DNA from: Acidobacteriaceae bacterium KBS 83
GTDB lineage: Bacteria; Acidobacteriota; Terriglobia; Terriglobales; Acidobacteriaceae
Assembly (NCBI GenBank): GCA_000381585.1
Contig: KB906736.1
Location: forward strand, 62,001 to 126,000
Length of the DNA stretch: 64,000 nucleotides
Reading direction: 5' to 3'
In this document: positions 1 through 9,399 of the stretch, piece by piece
How the letters are laid out: the number at the start of each line of letters is the position of its first letter
Position numbering within the stretch: the stretch's first letter is position 1
The notes under the pieces: model-generated
What the model was told of the DNA's origin: nothing
Seen by the model: only the letters and a program-made list of their open reading frames with translations
The model's database searches: none
Program-made: the position numbers and the translations under genes

Positions 1-2016
1 CACTTCGGCGCCCGCCGCCACCGCACTTTGCATCAACCGAACAGCGCCATCGGTATCACCGGAGATAAATTTCAGATAGGAGGTGCGGCTGTTCTGCACA
101 TAAGTCGTGCGCGGCGTCGCCGGCCCGGATGGAGTCAATTGCCCATATGCATTCGCAGCTTTCTCGTATTCGCCCATATCCGCGTATGCGTCACCTTCAA
201 TGGCGAAGGGCGAAAGATCACCGGAGCCAAGGGAAAGCGCCCTTTCTGCATAGGTCAACGCATCCCGAAAGCGGTGCTCTCCCATGCACACCTCCGCCAT
301 CGTGGCCAGTGGCGAAGCCGCTGACATGTCGGTCGAGATCAATTCGAGAGACTTGGCCAGAGATTGCTCTGCCAGTTGGTAGTTTTCGACGTCTCCGGTC
401 TCTCGCGCAAGTTGGAAGTAGGCGGCTCCAAGACCTGCATATGCCTTCGCGTCGTTAGGACTGCGCTCCACCTGGGATTGCATCGTCCGGATGACTCGTG
501 TCGTTCCCGTCGGTCGCGGAATGAGCAGGGCCGCTGGCACAGGTCGAAATGTGCTCAGAGTGGCGTCAGTCGCATTTGCTCCGATCACAGCGGAGTTCGA
601 TGTCAGGGATGTCGACGATACAGAATCAACCGGCGTTGCCTTCGCGGTGTTCGATGGCTCCGAAGCGATCGATGCCTTCGCTGCACCAGATGCGTCGGAG
701 GACCGCGGAGCGGTATCGGGAGCAGCAACCGCTCCAAGCTCCCTTCTTGCGTCAGCCGCATGCTCGGATGCGGAGTCTACCTGCAATGACGCCTCAAAGT
801 ACCGCGATGCTTCAGCCTGCTTCCCCAGCTTGAAAGCGATGTTCCCAGCGTGATCAAAAACTTGCGCACTGCGGACGCCAACTGCGAGCGCCTTCTGGAT
901 CTGCGCGTTCGCTTCCGCATAGTGTCCGTTCCCATAGAGCGCCCAGGCATAAGCATCCAGAGTCCAGACGTCGTGACGTACACCGATCTCACGTTGTGCG
1001 ACGCTCAGTGCCTGCGGCCAATCGCCGGCGTGATCCGCGTAGTAGAAGGTCAGTGCACGGTTGGCATTTGCAGGCTTGTTGACTAGCGCCTTCGCCCTCG
1101 TTTCGAACTCCGAGTATCTGGAAGCGGCTTCGCCGGCTTGTCCTGATAACTCCTCGGCCCTGGCCAACAGGTACAAGCCCTCTGCGTCGGATGGCGCGGC
1201 CGTTTGCTGCTCGAGCAGCAAGGTAATTGCGTCGGGGTACCTGTGCTGCTCCAATTTCACGCGCGCAAGATTCTGGAGAGTGTATGGATATGCAGGCATC
1301 AACCGCTCTGCCGACTCGAGTATCTGGGAGGCCTGATCCAGCTTGCCTGATCTGATCTCGACTTCTGCAATCCGGTTCGCGATCCAGGCGAGTTCTTCAT
1401 TTTCCGTAGGAGGCGCTTCCCTGTAAGCCTGATTGAGAAGTTCCAAGGCGCCTTCGGGATCGCCGTAAACATCTCGCAACTGCGCGCCGAGCATCAGGCC
1501 GGGAAGATTGTTCGGCAGCAGATTCAGCATCCACTGCGCCGCCTCCTCGGCGTCGGGATACTCGCCCAGCGCGATATTTGCTTCCGCCAGGTATGCATAG
1601 GTCGTGACATCATCGGGAGTGCGACGGTTCAAAGCGGTCGCCTCTGTCCTGGCCTGAGCAAACTCGTGCCGTCCGAGCAAGAGGGCGGCATGCGCCTTTG
1701 CAAGCTGAAAATCACTCGGCGTAAAAGCGAGTCCGGCCGTGATGGCCTGTTCGGCATCGTTGAAATAGACAGGATTTGCGGTCTCGCGCGCTCGCCGTAT
1801 CCACGCAAGTGCGAGCTCGACATAAGGCTGCGCATCCTTCGGATGAGCTTTCACCTGTTGCTTCGCCGCTGCGATTCGTTGCTGCGCCGAAGTAGGTTCC
1901 TGAGTTGTCGCAGAGACGACGGACGTACCGGCCAGCAACTCCGGCGCGGTCTGAGCGGCAGCAATGCCGCTGCTGACAAACAGGGCGAGCAACGAAAAGA
2001 CGCAGGAGAACTTCAC
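1..2016 (-). CDS. exported tetratricopeptide-repeat protein, 3' end outside the window
   Basis: An open frame enters at 2016 on the minus strand and runs without a stop to the left edge, giving about 672 residues. It starts with GTG behind a GAGGTG ribosome site (an ATG three bases upstream is followed at once by TGA). The N-terminus (MKFSCVFSLLALFVSSGIAAAQ) is a signal peptide. The body is repeated helix pairs with TPR-like spacing, such as AYLAEANIALGEYPDAEEAA and HAGNIAFKLGKQAEASRYF, split by a Ser/Ala/Thr-rich linker near residue 415. It lies 114 bases after the DUF4331 gene on the same strand, so the two are probably cotranscribed. TPR arrays bind protein partners; the DUF4331 protein is the obvious candidate (inference). 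Confidence 0.85.
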   Translation of the reverse strand, partial: MKFSCVFSLLALFVSSGIAAAQTAPELLAGTSVVSATTQEPTSAQQRIAAAKQQVKAHPKDAQPYVELALAWIRRARETANPVYFNDAEQAITAGLAFTPSDFQLAKAHAALLLGRHEFAQARTEATALNRRTPDDVTTYAYLAEANIALGEYPDAEEAAQWMLNLLPNNLPGLMLGAQLRDVYGDPEGALELLNQAYREAPPTENEELAWIANRIAEVEIRSGKLDQASQILESAERLMPAYPYTLQNLARVKLEQHRYPDAITLLLEQQTAAPSDAEGLYLLARAEELSGQAGEAASRYSEFETRAKALVNKPANANRALTFYYADHAGDWPQALSVAQREIGVRHDVWTLDAYAWALYGNGHYAEANAQIQKALAVGVRSAQVFDHAGNIAFKLGKQAEASRYFEASLQVDSASEHAADARRELGAVAAPDTAPRSSDASGAAKASIASEPSNTAKATPVDSVSSTSLTSNSAVIGANATDATLSTFRPVPAALLIPRPTGTTRVIRTMQSQVERSPNDAKAYAGLGAAYFQLARETGDVENYQLAEQSLAKSLELISTDMSAASPLATMAEVCMGEHRFRDALTYAERALSLGSGDLSPFAIEGDAYADMGEYEKAANAYGQLTPSGPATPRTTYVQNSRTSYLKFISGDTDGAVRLMQSAVAAGAEV

Positions 2017-2130
2017 ATCACACCTCGAAACAGATTGGGTGTTGGGGGAGGCTCTCGATGCGCGCTTACCGTGCTCGAGAGCTCCCGCCGATGAGTTGAC
2101 TAACTTACTTGAGCCGATTTCTTCCCCGGC

Positions 2131-3753
2131 TTACTTGACCGGGCAAGGAGCGGTCCCACCCTGATTTGCCGGGGCGTTTTCGGCGCTTTCGTTCTTGGGT
2201 TGATCGCCACAACCAATCTCGCTCGGATCGATGTGGCGGCTGTCGCGTCCGCTATACGCAAAGTGAACGTAAGGAAATTTCTCCTGCGTGGGTACGTCCG
2301 TCGCGGCTACTCCGTCGCCGATTTTGTTGTTGGGAAAGACATTGAATTTCGGATTGAGTATCCCGCCGCCCACGACGCGAGCGGAGATGTCCACCACATC
2401 GTCCGTAAGCCGACGACCGTTCGGATAGCCCGCCGAGTCTCCTCCAATCAGTCCCAGACGGCTGCGATTTGAATACGGGGTTGGAGGCACACCCGTGTTG
2501 AGCCGCATTAAGTCCGCGATCGGTCCTGCCGGCGTTCCCGGAGCAGCGATCGGCGGCGCATAGGTCACAAGTGGCAAGAGGTCAGTGCGTGGCGGCGTTG
2601 GAATGTTGATCCCATATGCCGCGTTAAAGATACGGGCGATAGTTGGATCCAGATCGAAGCTCGCGAACTGAGCATCATTCCGCGGCTTGTCCATGCTCCA
2701 ACGATCTTTGTAACCGGTGCCGATGATGAGTTCGTTGATAAGAGCATTGCCGAAGCGCTGCACCTGCCGGTAGGTGCCGGTGTCAGACTCGGGAAGCGGC
2801 GAGCGACGGATGGTGAGCTGATGACGGGACGTTGTTGCCCACGCGCCGATCGTCGCTTTGGTGCTGTTGGCTCGATGCACTTTACCGTCGCTGGTCAGCA
2901 GGCGAATGGGTACCTCGATGACGATCGAATTCACATTGAAGCCGGATACTGCGTTGGGGGCAGCGTTCAGGTGGTCGTTCGCGTCCTGGGTAGCCGTCAA
3001 TACTCCTGGCACACCTGAACCAGTGTTCCGGAAATTGAAAGTATCGAAGGCAGCTCCCAGATCGATGAAGAAAGGATCGGCGACTGTGCCCGCAAAGACC
3101 CGGATATCGCTTGACCCGCCGTTGCCCCGCAGAGCATAGATTCCCTGCTCCGCCAGATCTTCATAATTAGGCATCGTCCGCGGTCCGACGTTGCTCGGAA
3201 CGGCGAAGAGGTTCGACCCGTTCTCCGCCTTCAGATCAAAGATGCGTCCATCGCGAACCATCTCGACCGTGTAGGTCTGCCGCAAACTGAGCCCTGCCGA
3301 TCCGGGGCCGTCTAGCGAGGTGATGGCAGGTGGCACGATAGGAGTTCCCGGAGGAACGGGAGCTGGAGAGTTTGCTGGGGCAGCGATACCGTTTCCAGCA
3401 CCTGCAAAGCCGGTGAATAGCTTGGGTGCCCGTATCTCCGTCTGAAAGCGGAATCGAAAGCTTACATCCGGAGAAGCATCGTAGTCGTTATCGACCTTGA
3501 TCTCGTAGAGGACACCGGGGTCGAAAGGAAAGTAGTTTGGCCCATTGCTGGGTTCGAGGAATGGATCGACATTCAGAATGAAGGTCACACGATCCGGATG
3601 GTCGTAGCTGACAAACGCGTAAAAGTCAGTGATGTCTGCGGTGTGGTCAAGGGCGGTGATGGGCGCTTCACGATGACTCGATGCAAACCCGCCCGGCGGA
3701 ATGATGAGCAGCGCACCCACCGCAAGCGCGGCGAGCGATTTGACTTTGGACAT
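2131..3753 (-). CDS. DUF4331 family exported protein
   Basis: 540 residues. A signal peptide (MSKVKSLAALAVGALLIIPPGGFA) is followed directly by SSHREAP, the hallmark start of the mature DUF4331 domain. The DITDFYAFVS segment and the later conserved aspartate-rich stretches also fit. Family members are secreted, usually 450-550 residues, and have no proven biochemical role. The gene is first in a minus-strand unit with the TPR gene. A TATAAT box lies about 130 bases upstream. The C-terminus is Asn/Pro-rich and ends close to CPVK. No lipobox is visible, so a periplasmic or extracellular soluble protein is likely. Confidence 0.9.
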   Translation of the reverse strand: MSKVKSLAALAVGALLIIPPGGFASSHREAPITALDHTADITDFYAFVSYDHPDRVTFILNVDPFLEPSNGPNYFPFDPGVLYEIKVDNDYDASPDVSFRFRFQTEIRAPKLFTGFAGAGNGIAAPANSPAPVPPGTPIVPPAITSLDGPGSAGLSLRQTYTVEMVRDGRIFDLKAENGSNLFAVPSNVGPRTMPNYEDLAEQGIYALRGNGGSSDIRVFAGTVADPFFIDLGAAFDTFNFRNTGSGVPGVLTATQDANDHLNAAPNAVSGFNVNSIVIEVPIRLLTSDGKVHRANSTKATIGAWATTSRHQLTIRRSPLPESDTGTYRQVQRFGNALINELIIGTGYKDRWSMDKPRNDAQFASFDLDPTIARIFNAAYGINIPTPPRTDLLPLVTYAPPIAAPGTPAGPIADLMRLNTGVPPTPYSNRSRLGLIGGDSAGYPNGRRLTDDVVDISARVVGGGILNPKFNVFPNNKIGDGVAATDVPTQEKFPYVHFAYSGRDSRHIDPSEIGCGDQPKNESAENAPANQGGTAPCPVK

Positions 3754-3882
3754 AGATGCCTCCTAGGAGATCTCTGCAGCCGAGCGGCGCGAAACCTGAT
3801 CAGGGGAGGAGGGGCCTTTTACGCGGGAAGGGACTACGCCGCCCGAACCGATGCTGTAAGTACGCCCGAAAGGAAGAAACGG

Positions 3883-3912
3883 ATTATACCGGGTTTCTTT
3901 TTCCGAGACCAA
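3883..3912 (-). promoter_or_regulatory. candidate promoter of the DUF4331-TPR unit
   Basis: The 316-base gap between the regulator and DUF4331 holds a perfect minus-strand TATAAT (3888 to 3883), with a weak -35 (TTGGTC, 3912 to 3907) 18 bases away. The -10 is overlapped by the minus-strand 9-mer AAACCCGGT (3896 to 3888) and flanked by the inverted repeat AAGAAAC/GTTTCTT (3874-3880 and 3893-3899). The rest of the gap shows nothing else I can name. Confidence 0.5.
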
Positions 3913-4069
3913 GATGGAGGCGAAGACAAGCGAGCTGTCCTCAGAGTTCAACACCATCTTTGTGCGATGGCACACACTTAAGTGGCGGCGTATCTTTGTC
4001 GCACACCGCACGGCAATATGGACGAGTTCAATAAGCAAACTATCTATTGATGCGTATGTAGATGATTGC

Positions 4070-5374
4070 TCAGCATGAATGACGTGTCGCCAACACCTGA
4101 ATCGTTCCTGCGTTCGAGCCGATGCTGGTAGTGCCAATCAAGACTTCGAAGGAAGCATCCGGCGTACTGCAGCTCTTCGACTGTCGCCAAACATCCATCA
4201 ACGCCGTGCTGTGCAGCAGAGACTGCGCAGCCGCCTGCGTGCCCGCCATGTCCAGACCCTGCAACATGAGGACGTGCCCGGTGCGATCGAGATTCGGGAC
4301 CCACGCGACGCGCGCATAGGTCTTGTGCGATGCTCCATCTCGCTCGCCCTGGTAAAGCTTCGCTTCCCCTGCCGCGGGATGCAGATTGACGACCTTCCAA
4401 CTGTGCGCACCCGCGTCTTCCACGATTTCAAAGGCAAGGTTCTTCTCGAATAACTCTGCCCACGGGTTGGTATATGCACTTCCCAGCAGGATGACGTTGT
4501 CGTCCTTCAGGTCTTCCATCCGAAGATCGCGTGCGAAACGGATCGCGAGCCGGGTCGGCACAACCTCTTGTAGATGAGAAAAAGCGACCGCCGTCTCGAG
4601 ATCGGTCATCGAGGTATACCGCTGGGATGCGAGATCGTTTGCCACATACTTCTCAGGCCCTGCCAGCGACAGATTGCCCACCTTGAGACTGGTGTAATCG
4701 GCTAGAGAAAAGCGCCGGCCCAGCACGTCCTGCAGCGTGCCAAAGCCACTGTCCGCTGTCACGATCACAGTATCCCGATCGGGACGGAAGACGCTCGACC
4801 AGAATCCGTGCATGGGCGACGAAGCCGCGGTGACGGCATTTGCGCGTGATCGAAGAAGCACCCCTACCGTGACCAGCAGAGCGAAGACGAACAGCGAGAG
4901 CACAACAACTGGCCATGATCGCGACCTTCTGGCGGGGGCCATGGCGATGGGGGTGGGAATGACGTCAAGGGCGTGATCGTCAGCAAGCTCAGAGATGAAA
5001 TCCATCTCGAGGCGGACAAAGACTGGCTTATATCCGCCTCGCGGAACCTCGAGCCGGAGAAGTTCGCTTTGACCCTCCTCGCGATAGTAATCGTCGAGGC
5101 GGTTTCGAAGCTGGCGGGCATAGTTGCGAACGATGTTGTCCGCGCTCGAATCGTAGCCGTCGGGTCTGCCAAAAACATGAACACCGATATGGTGTTCCGT
5201 CAGCGCATTTTCCCCACCGGTCAGGGAGCGTTCGCAGATGTAGCGCAGAAAACGCGATAAGAGGCCGGACTTTGAGAAGTGCCGGCTTGCGAGGACCCGC
5301 TCGAGCAGCGCGCGCTCCTCTGCATGCTCCGCTTCGAGCTCAACCTGCACGGGGGATGATATTGCAGTGGTCAT
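4070..5374 (-). CDS. membrane-anchored winged-helix (ToxR-like) regulator
   Basis: 434 residues from the ATG at 5374; a TTG at 5425 would add 17 but has no ribosome site. Residues about 20-110 form the N-terminal module seen in many acidobacterial regulators: SGLLSRFLRYICERSL, then HIGVHVFGR, YARQLRNRLDDYY and VPRGGYKPVF. One transmembrane helix follows (WPVVVLSLFVFALLVTVGVLL, about residues 155-175), then an extracytoplasmic domain of some 240 residues with no family I recognise. This layout suits a sensor that binds DNA inside and reads a signal outside. It sits between the DUF4331-TPR unit and the divergent receptor, both of which have related palindromes at their promoters, so control of both is likely (inference). 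Confidence 0.7.
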   Translation of the reverse strand: MTTAISSPVQVELEAEHAEERALLERVLASRHFSKSGLLSRFLRYICERSLTGGENALTEHHIGVHVFGRPDGYDSSADNIVRNYARQLRNRLDDYYREEGQSELLRLEVPRGGYKPVFVRLEMDFISELADDHALDVIPTPIAMAPARRSRSWPVVVLSLFVFALLVTVGVLLRSRANAVTAASSPMHGFWSSVFRPDRDTVIVTADSGFGTLQDVLGRRFSLADYTSLKVGNLSLAGPEKYVANDLASQRYTSMTDLETAVAFSHLQEVVPTRLAIRFARDLRMEDLKDDNVILLGSAYTNPWAELFEKNLAFEIVEDAGAHSWKVVNLHPAAGEAKLYQGERDGASHKTYARVAWVPNLDRTGHVLMLQGLDMAGTQAAAQSLLHSTALMDVWRQSKSCSTPDASFEVLIGTTSIGSNAGTIQVLATRHSC

Positions 5375-5478
5375 TCCTCGGGAAGCGAACCGAGAAGCGG
5401 TGTCGGCCCAGTTTCTCCTGCGCAAAGATTATGTGCTCTTGATGAATGCTGCGTAAAGGGCGACGGAGTGATGAATTC

Positions 5479-5506
5479 TTCACATCCTTTTCACCAAGTC
5501 GATAAA
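5479..5506 (+). promoter_or_regulatory. candidate promoter of the Oar-like receptor gene
   Basis: TTCACA (5479-5484) matches five of six -35 bases. A 16-base spacer leads to GATAAA (5501-5506). The site lies about 130 bases before the receptor start and is overlapped on its right by a palindrome. Confidence 0.4.
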
Positions 5507-5516
5507 ACCCGGTTTT
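5504..5516. promoter_or_regulatory. palindromic operator candidate AAAACC-C-GGTTTT
   Basis: A perfect 6+6 inverted repeat with one central base overlaps the predicted -10 of the receptor gene and lies upstream of the divergent regulator. A related site (10 of 13 bases the same, minus strand 3897 to 3885) overlaps the TATAAT of the DUF4331 unit. Two related palindromes bracketing a regulator gene suggest its binding site. Confidence 0.4.
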
Positions 5517-5554
5517 TCTGTTACTTGAAGCGTTCGTCAAGAGGTGTATACCCC

Positions 5555-5577
5555 GGTGTTTGAGCGGGGAAAACACC
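5555..5577 (+). other. hairpin in the receptor mRNA leader
   Basis: GGTGTTT (5555-5561) and AAACACC (5571-5577) form a perfect 7-base-pair stem with a 9-base loop, about 60 bases before the start codon. It could be a leader hairpin or a second DNA-binding site. Confidence 0.4.
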
Positions 5578-5638
5578 TTGTCGGCACCACACCTCCTCAG
5601 AGAAGTTGAGACTGCGAAATTGCGTGGGGGGTGACATT

Positions 5639-8600
5639 GTGAGAGGCAGTGAAAATAAGAGAAGTGGATGGCTGAAGTTGGCTGCCGCAGTCCTGATGTG
5701 CGGAGCGCCGCTGGCGCTTTCTGGTCAGGTCAACACCGCAAGCCTGAGCGGGTTCGTTACGGACTCTTCCGGGGCAGCGGACGCGGGCGTGAAGGTGACA
5801 GCGACGAACGAGGAAACGGGCTACGTCCGAAATCTCGCGACAGATTCGACGGGTTTCTATTCGTTTCAGACCATGCCCATCGGAAGATACTCGGTCAAAG
5901 TGGAACAGTCCGGCTTCGCTACTGTGCAGGAAGACGTTATGCTCAGCGTGGGTGAGAAGGCGCGTCAGGACTTTCACCTGCAGATAGGGTCGGCACAGCA
6001 GACCGTTCAAGTAGAGGCAAACGCCAGCCTGCTGTCTCCGGATGACGCTTCGGTCGGCACTATCGTGGGGTTGCAAACCATCCAGCAGACGCCGCTCTAT
6101 CTGCGCAACTGGGATGATCTTCTGCGTACAGTCCCCGGAGTGCAGATCAGCCGGTACACCCAGCAGAGCGGCAACACCTCCGCCGGGCGCACAGGCGACT
6201 TTAACGTCAACGGCGTGCACTCGCTGCAAAACAACTTCATCCTCGACGGTATCGACAACAATACGTTCTCCGAGAACGTGCAGGAGCTGAGCACCGAGGC
6301 ATCGCACCCCTCGGTCGACGTGATTCAGGAATTCAACGTCATCACCAATCCCTACTCCGCGGAATACGGCCGGAGTCCCGGTGCTGTCGTTTCGGTGAAT
6401 ACAAAGAGCGGTGCCAACAAGATGCATGGGTTGCTCTTCGAATACTTGCGCAACGACTACTTCGACGCCAACGACTTCTTTTCGAATCGCAACCATCTAC
6501 GCCGTCCGGAGAATCACCAGAATCAGTTCGGCGGGAGCATTGGCGGGCCAATCAAGAAAGACAAGCTGTTCTACTTCTTCAACTACGAAGGCACGCGCAT
6601 TACTCAGGGTGTCGGCCGCATCTCCACCGTGCCGCTGGATAACGAACGCGTCGGCGACTTCAGTGCCGCAACCGGCGCACGAGTCGGCGTGACGTATCCA
6701 ACGATCAACGATCCCGCAACCGGTCTTCCCCTGCCCAATAACCAGGTGCCTGCCGGCAGAATCGACGCCGCGGTAGCCAAACTGATTGCTCTTTTCCCTG
6801 AGCCGAATGTGAGCAATGGCGGCGTGATTCCCGAGCTCAACAACTATGCTCGCAATGCGCCGGTGACAGACAACGACGACAATTACGACGCGCGCATCGA
6901 CTGGACGCCGAATCAGAAGGATACTTTTTTCGGCCGCTACAACTACTCCAATCGCACCCGCGATATTCCCGGCTACTTCGGCGGCCTGGCGGACGGCACT
7001 TCCACCTCTGCCTGGGGCAACCAGATCCTGAAGGCCCATAGCTTCGTCCTTGGCTGGACCCACCTCTTTTCCCCAACGGTGGTCAATGACTTCCGTTTCG
7101 GCTTCCTGCGCAACTACTCGTTCGCGCAGCAGCAGCCCTTCTCCCTTCCGCAAACTGCAGACCAGTTTGTCCCCGGCATCCCTCCCAACCCGCAGATTGG
7201 CGGCGGCGTTCCATTAACCACCTTCTCGAACTTCGCCTTCCTCGGTTCGGCTGACTTCCTGCCGAAGAAGCAGATCCCCCAGCTTCTTCAGTACAACGAC
7301 ACGGTCTCCATTACCCACGACAAGCAGACGCTGAAGGCCGGCGTCAGCATCTACGCCCCAATGCGCAACATCTTCCAGGATGAAGGCGGTACTCGCGGAG
7401 ACCTCACTTTCACCGGTATCTTCAGCGGATTTCCATACGCAGATGGTCTGCTTGGCTACACGCAGAGCACACAGTTGACGAATGTGTTGCTAGTCGATCA
7501 GCGGCTCTGGATGGCGTCGGGCTTTTTCGAAGATGACTGGAAGGTCACTCCGAAGCTGACCTTGAATCTTGGCCTGCGCTACGACTTCGCAACGCCCGCG
7601 CTCTCCGGCGACAACAAGATGGCGAATTTCAATCCTGCCGGAAAGGGCTCCCTTGATTTCGCGAAGAGCGGCTCCCTTGAGGACCGCTCGCTGGTTCAAC
7701 CGAACACAAAGAACTTTGGCCCGCGGTTCGGTGTTTCGTATTCACCTGATCAGAAGACCGTTCTGCGCGGTGGCTACGGCATCTACTACACGCTCTTCGA
7801 GAGGTATGGCAGCGAGAATCAGATGGCGCTGAACCCACCCTTCCTGGTAAACCGTACCGCTGCCAGCAACACCCAGTCGGTACTGACTCCCGAGCAGGGA
7901 TTCCCGAATGGCTACCTCGATCCAGCCAATATCGATCTCAACCACCTGACGTCCTACCATGTGCGCGCCATGAACCCGCACAGTCCCTCGCCCCAGGTGC
8001 AGCAGTGGAGCCTCGGATTTCAACACGAATTCGGCAACGCCTGGACCGCCGAGGCGAACTACGTAGGCACCAAATCCACCCACCTCGATCACCTGGTCGA
8101 CTACAACCAGCCGCTTATTGTGAACGGCGTGGCAACCAGAGTGCCGTATCCAAACTTCGGCTTCATCGAGTACACCGACGCCACCAGTTACGGCAACTAC
8201 AACGGGCTGCAGGCGAGCCTGGATCATCGGTTTCACAATGGTCTGAATATGCGCGCTGCGTATACCTACTCACGAAGCCTGGACAATGCGCCGCAAGAGC
8301 TTGAAAGCAATTCAGGTGGCGCGCCGGATGGCCGCAACTTCGGCGCATGGTATGGTCCCAGCGACTTCGATATCCCGCACCGCGTCTCGGTGAACTATGT
8401 GTATGAGCTTCCGTTCGGCCACGGCAAATCCATGCTGAACCAAGGGGCACTTGCCTGGATCCTCGGAAACTGGCGCACCTCGGGCGTCTACACGTACTAC
8501 AGCGGACATCCTTTCCAGGTAAATACCGGTTCATTGAATGCCTCGCTCGATCCCTTTGGCGAGGCGACCGCCCCGCCGAATCTGATCGGGAAGCCCAAAG

Positions 8601-8950
8601 TCGTGGGCGATCCGGATTGCTGGTTTTATGGCAGCCAGAGCAAGCTTTGCGCCATGAGGGCACCTGGTCAGACAGACGCGTACGCCGCGGCGCCCAAGGG
8701 CGTTATCGGCGATGTTGGCCGGAACACCCTGCGCGGTCCCCGCATCAGCGTCTTCGATGCGTCGCTGCTCAAGGAGTTCCCGATCCGGGAAGCTGCCAAC
8801 GTTGAGTTTCGCTGGGAGGTCTTCAACGTCGCCAACACGCCAGAGTTTGGACAGCCAAACGGCAACATCACAAGCGGCGCAGTCGGGCAGATCACCACAC
8901 TTTCCGGAGATCCGCGTGTGATGCAGTTCGCGCTACGGTTGTCCTTCTAA
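5639..8950 (+). CDS. Oar-like TonB-dependent outer-membrane receptor with carboxypeptidase-regulatory domain
   Basis: 1103 residues from the GTG at 5639, chosen for its GGGGGTG ribosome site and the signal peptide that follows (WLKLAAAVLMCGAPLALSG). Residues about 35-120 are a CarboxypepD_reg beta-sandwich (LSGFVTDSSGAADAGVKVTA, GFYSFQTMPIGRYSVKVE). Next comes a plug-like region (VNGVHSLQNNFILDGIDNN, then SVDVIQEFNVITNPYSAEYG). The rest is a large beta-barrel ending in Phe (ALRLSF), the outer-membrane insertion signal. Acidobacteriota carry many of these proteins; they are thought to import glycans or other large substrates, but the ligand cannot be read here. The gene is divergent from the regulator and stands alone before a terminator. 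Confidence 0.9.
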   Translation: MRGSENKRSGWLKLAAAVLMCGAPLALSGQVNTASLSGFVTDSSGAADAGVKVTATNEETGYVRNLATDSTGFYSFQTMPIGRYSVKVEQSGFATVQEDVMLSVGEKARQDFHLQIGSAQQTVQVEANASLLSPDDASVGTIVGLQTIQQTPLYLRNWDDLLRTVPGVQISRYTQQSGNTSAGRTGDFNVNGVHSLQNNFILDGIDNNTFSENVQELSTEASHPSVDVIQEFNVITNPYSAEYGRSPGAVVSVNTKSGANKMHGLLFEYLRNDYFDANDFFSNRNHLRRPENHQNQFGGSIGGPIKKDKLFYFFNYEGTRITQGVGRISTVPLDNERVGDFSAATGARVGVTYPTINDPATGLPLPNNQVPAGRIDAAVAKLIALFPEPNVSNGGVIPELNNYARNAPVTDNDDNYDARIDWTPNQKDTFFGRYNYSNRTRDIPGYFGGLADGTSTSAWGNQILKAHSFVLGWTHLFSPTVVNDFRFGFLRNYSFAQQQPFSLPQTADQFVPGIPPNPQIGGGVPLTTFSNFAFLGSADFLPKKQIPQLLQYNDTVSITHDKQTLKAGVSIYAPMRNIFQDEGGTRGDLTFTGIFSGFPYADGLLGYTQSTQLTNVLLVDQRLWMASGFFEDDWKVTPKLTLNLGLRYDFATPALSGDNKMANFNPAGKGSLDFAKSGSLEDRSLVQPNTKNFGPRFGVSYSPDQKTVLRGGYGIYYTLFERYGSENQMALNPPFLVNRTAASNTQSVLTPEQGFPNGYLDPANIDLNHLTSYHVRAMNPHSPSPQVQQWSLGFQHEFGNAWTAEANYVGTKSTHLDHLVDYNQPLIVNGVATRVPYPNFGFIEYTDATSYGNYNGLQASLDHRFHNGLNMRAAYTYSRSLDNAPQELESNSGGAPDGRNFGAWYGPSDFDIPHRVSVNYVYELPFGHGKSMLNQGALAWILGNWRTSGVYTYYSGHPFQVNTGSLNASLDPFGEATAPPNLIGKPKVVGDPDCWFYGSQSKLCAMRAPGQTDAYAAAPKGVIGDVGRNTLRGPRISVFDASLLKEFPIREAANVEFRWEVFNVANTPEFGQPNGNITSGAVGQITTLSGDPRVMQFALRLSF

Positions 8951-8984
8951 TCCGATCGCAGCTCTATTCGGGAAACAATTCATC

Positions 8985-9018
8985 GGTTCGGACCGCAGCC
9001 CAAGACACGGTCCGAGCC
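8985..9018 (+). terminator. terminator after the receptor gene
   Basis: An 11-base-pair stem (8985-8995 with 9008-9018, one G-T pair) has a 12-base loop and is followed by AAATCTTTT. It lies 35 bases after the receptor stop codon. Confidence 0.7.
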
Positions 9019-9264
9019 AAATCTTTTAGCAGATCTGCGATGTTCCGCCTGAAATCCACCAGCCCCTTCCCGCCGGGCCTTTTCAACAACTGGACTTGTG
9101 TACTTCCGCGCTCCCTCGTCTCCCCGATGAGAGTGAACCCAACGCCAGTCGCGTGAAAACGCGTCTCACGCGGATCAACGAACCCAGACCCGGACCATGA
9201 TCGAGAACCTCTAAGGCATCACTGGCAACCGCCGGTGCAAATCCAATCGGCAAATCGTCTATGC

Positions 9265-9325
9265 GGTTGCACAATCTATGCGAATTTCGTAACCGAAGTA
9301 ACACAATCCTTCCGGGATTGCAACC
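9265..9325 (+). other. structured leader candidate upstream of rlpA
   Basis: The 449-base gap before rlpA has no convincing gene. GGTTGC-ac-AATC (9265-9276) pairs with GATTGCAACC (9316-9325), ten pairs around a 2-base bulge. An alternative nested hairpin CAATCC/GGATTG (9304-9309 with 9315-9320) uses part of the same 3' arm. A further GGAGG/CCTCC hairpin (9363-9378) stands just before the start. This could be a regulated leader; I could not match it to the c-di-AMP (ydaO) riboswitch consensus that precedes rlpA-type genes in some other bacteria. Confidence 0.3.
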
Positions 9326-9399
9326 ATTTGGAGGCAAATAAGCGGCGTAAATTGTTTGCTTTGGAGGTGCTGCCCTCCGTAAAATTATGAGAGTCGATT

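Noticed and set aside
5597-6496. 299-codon minus-strand frame
   Set aside because: It is antisense to the Oar-like receptor, whose frame has clear domains; the reverse frame is Val/Arg/His-rich with no family motif.
9083-9337. 84-codon minus-strand frame before rlpA
   Set aside because: No ribosome site or motif, and it overlaps the structured leader.
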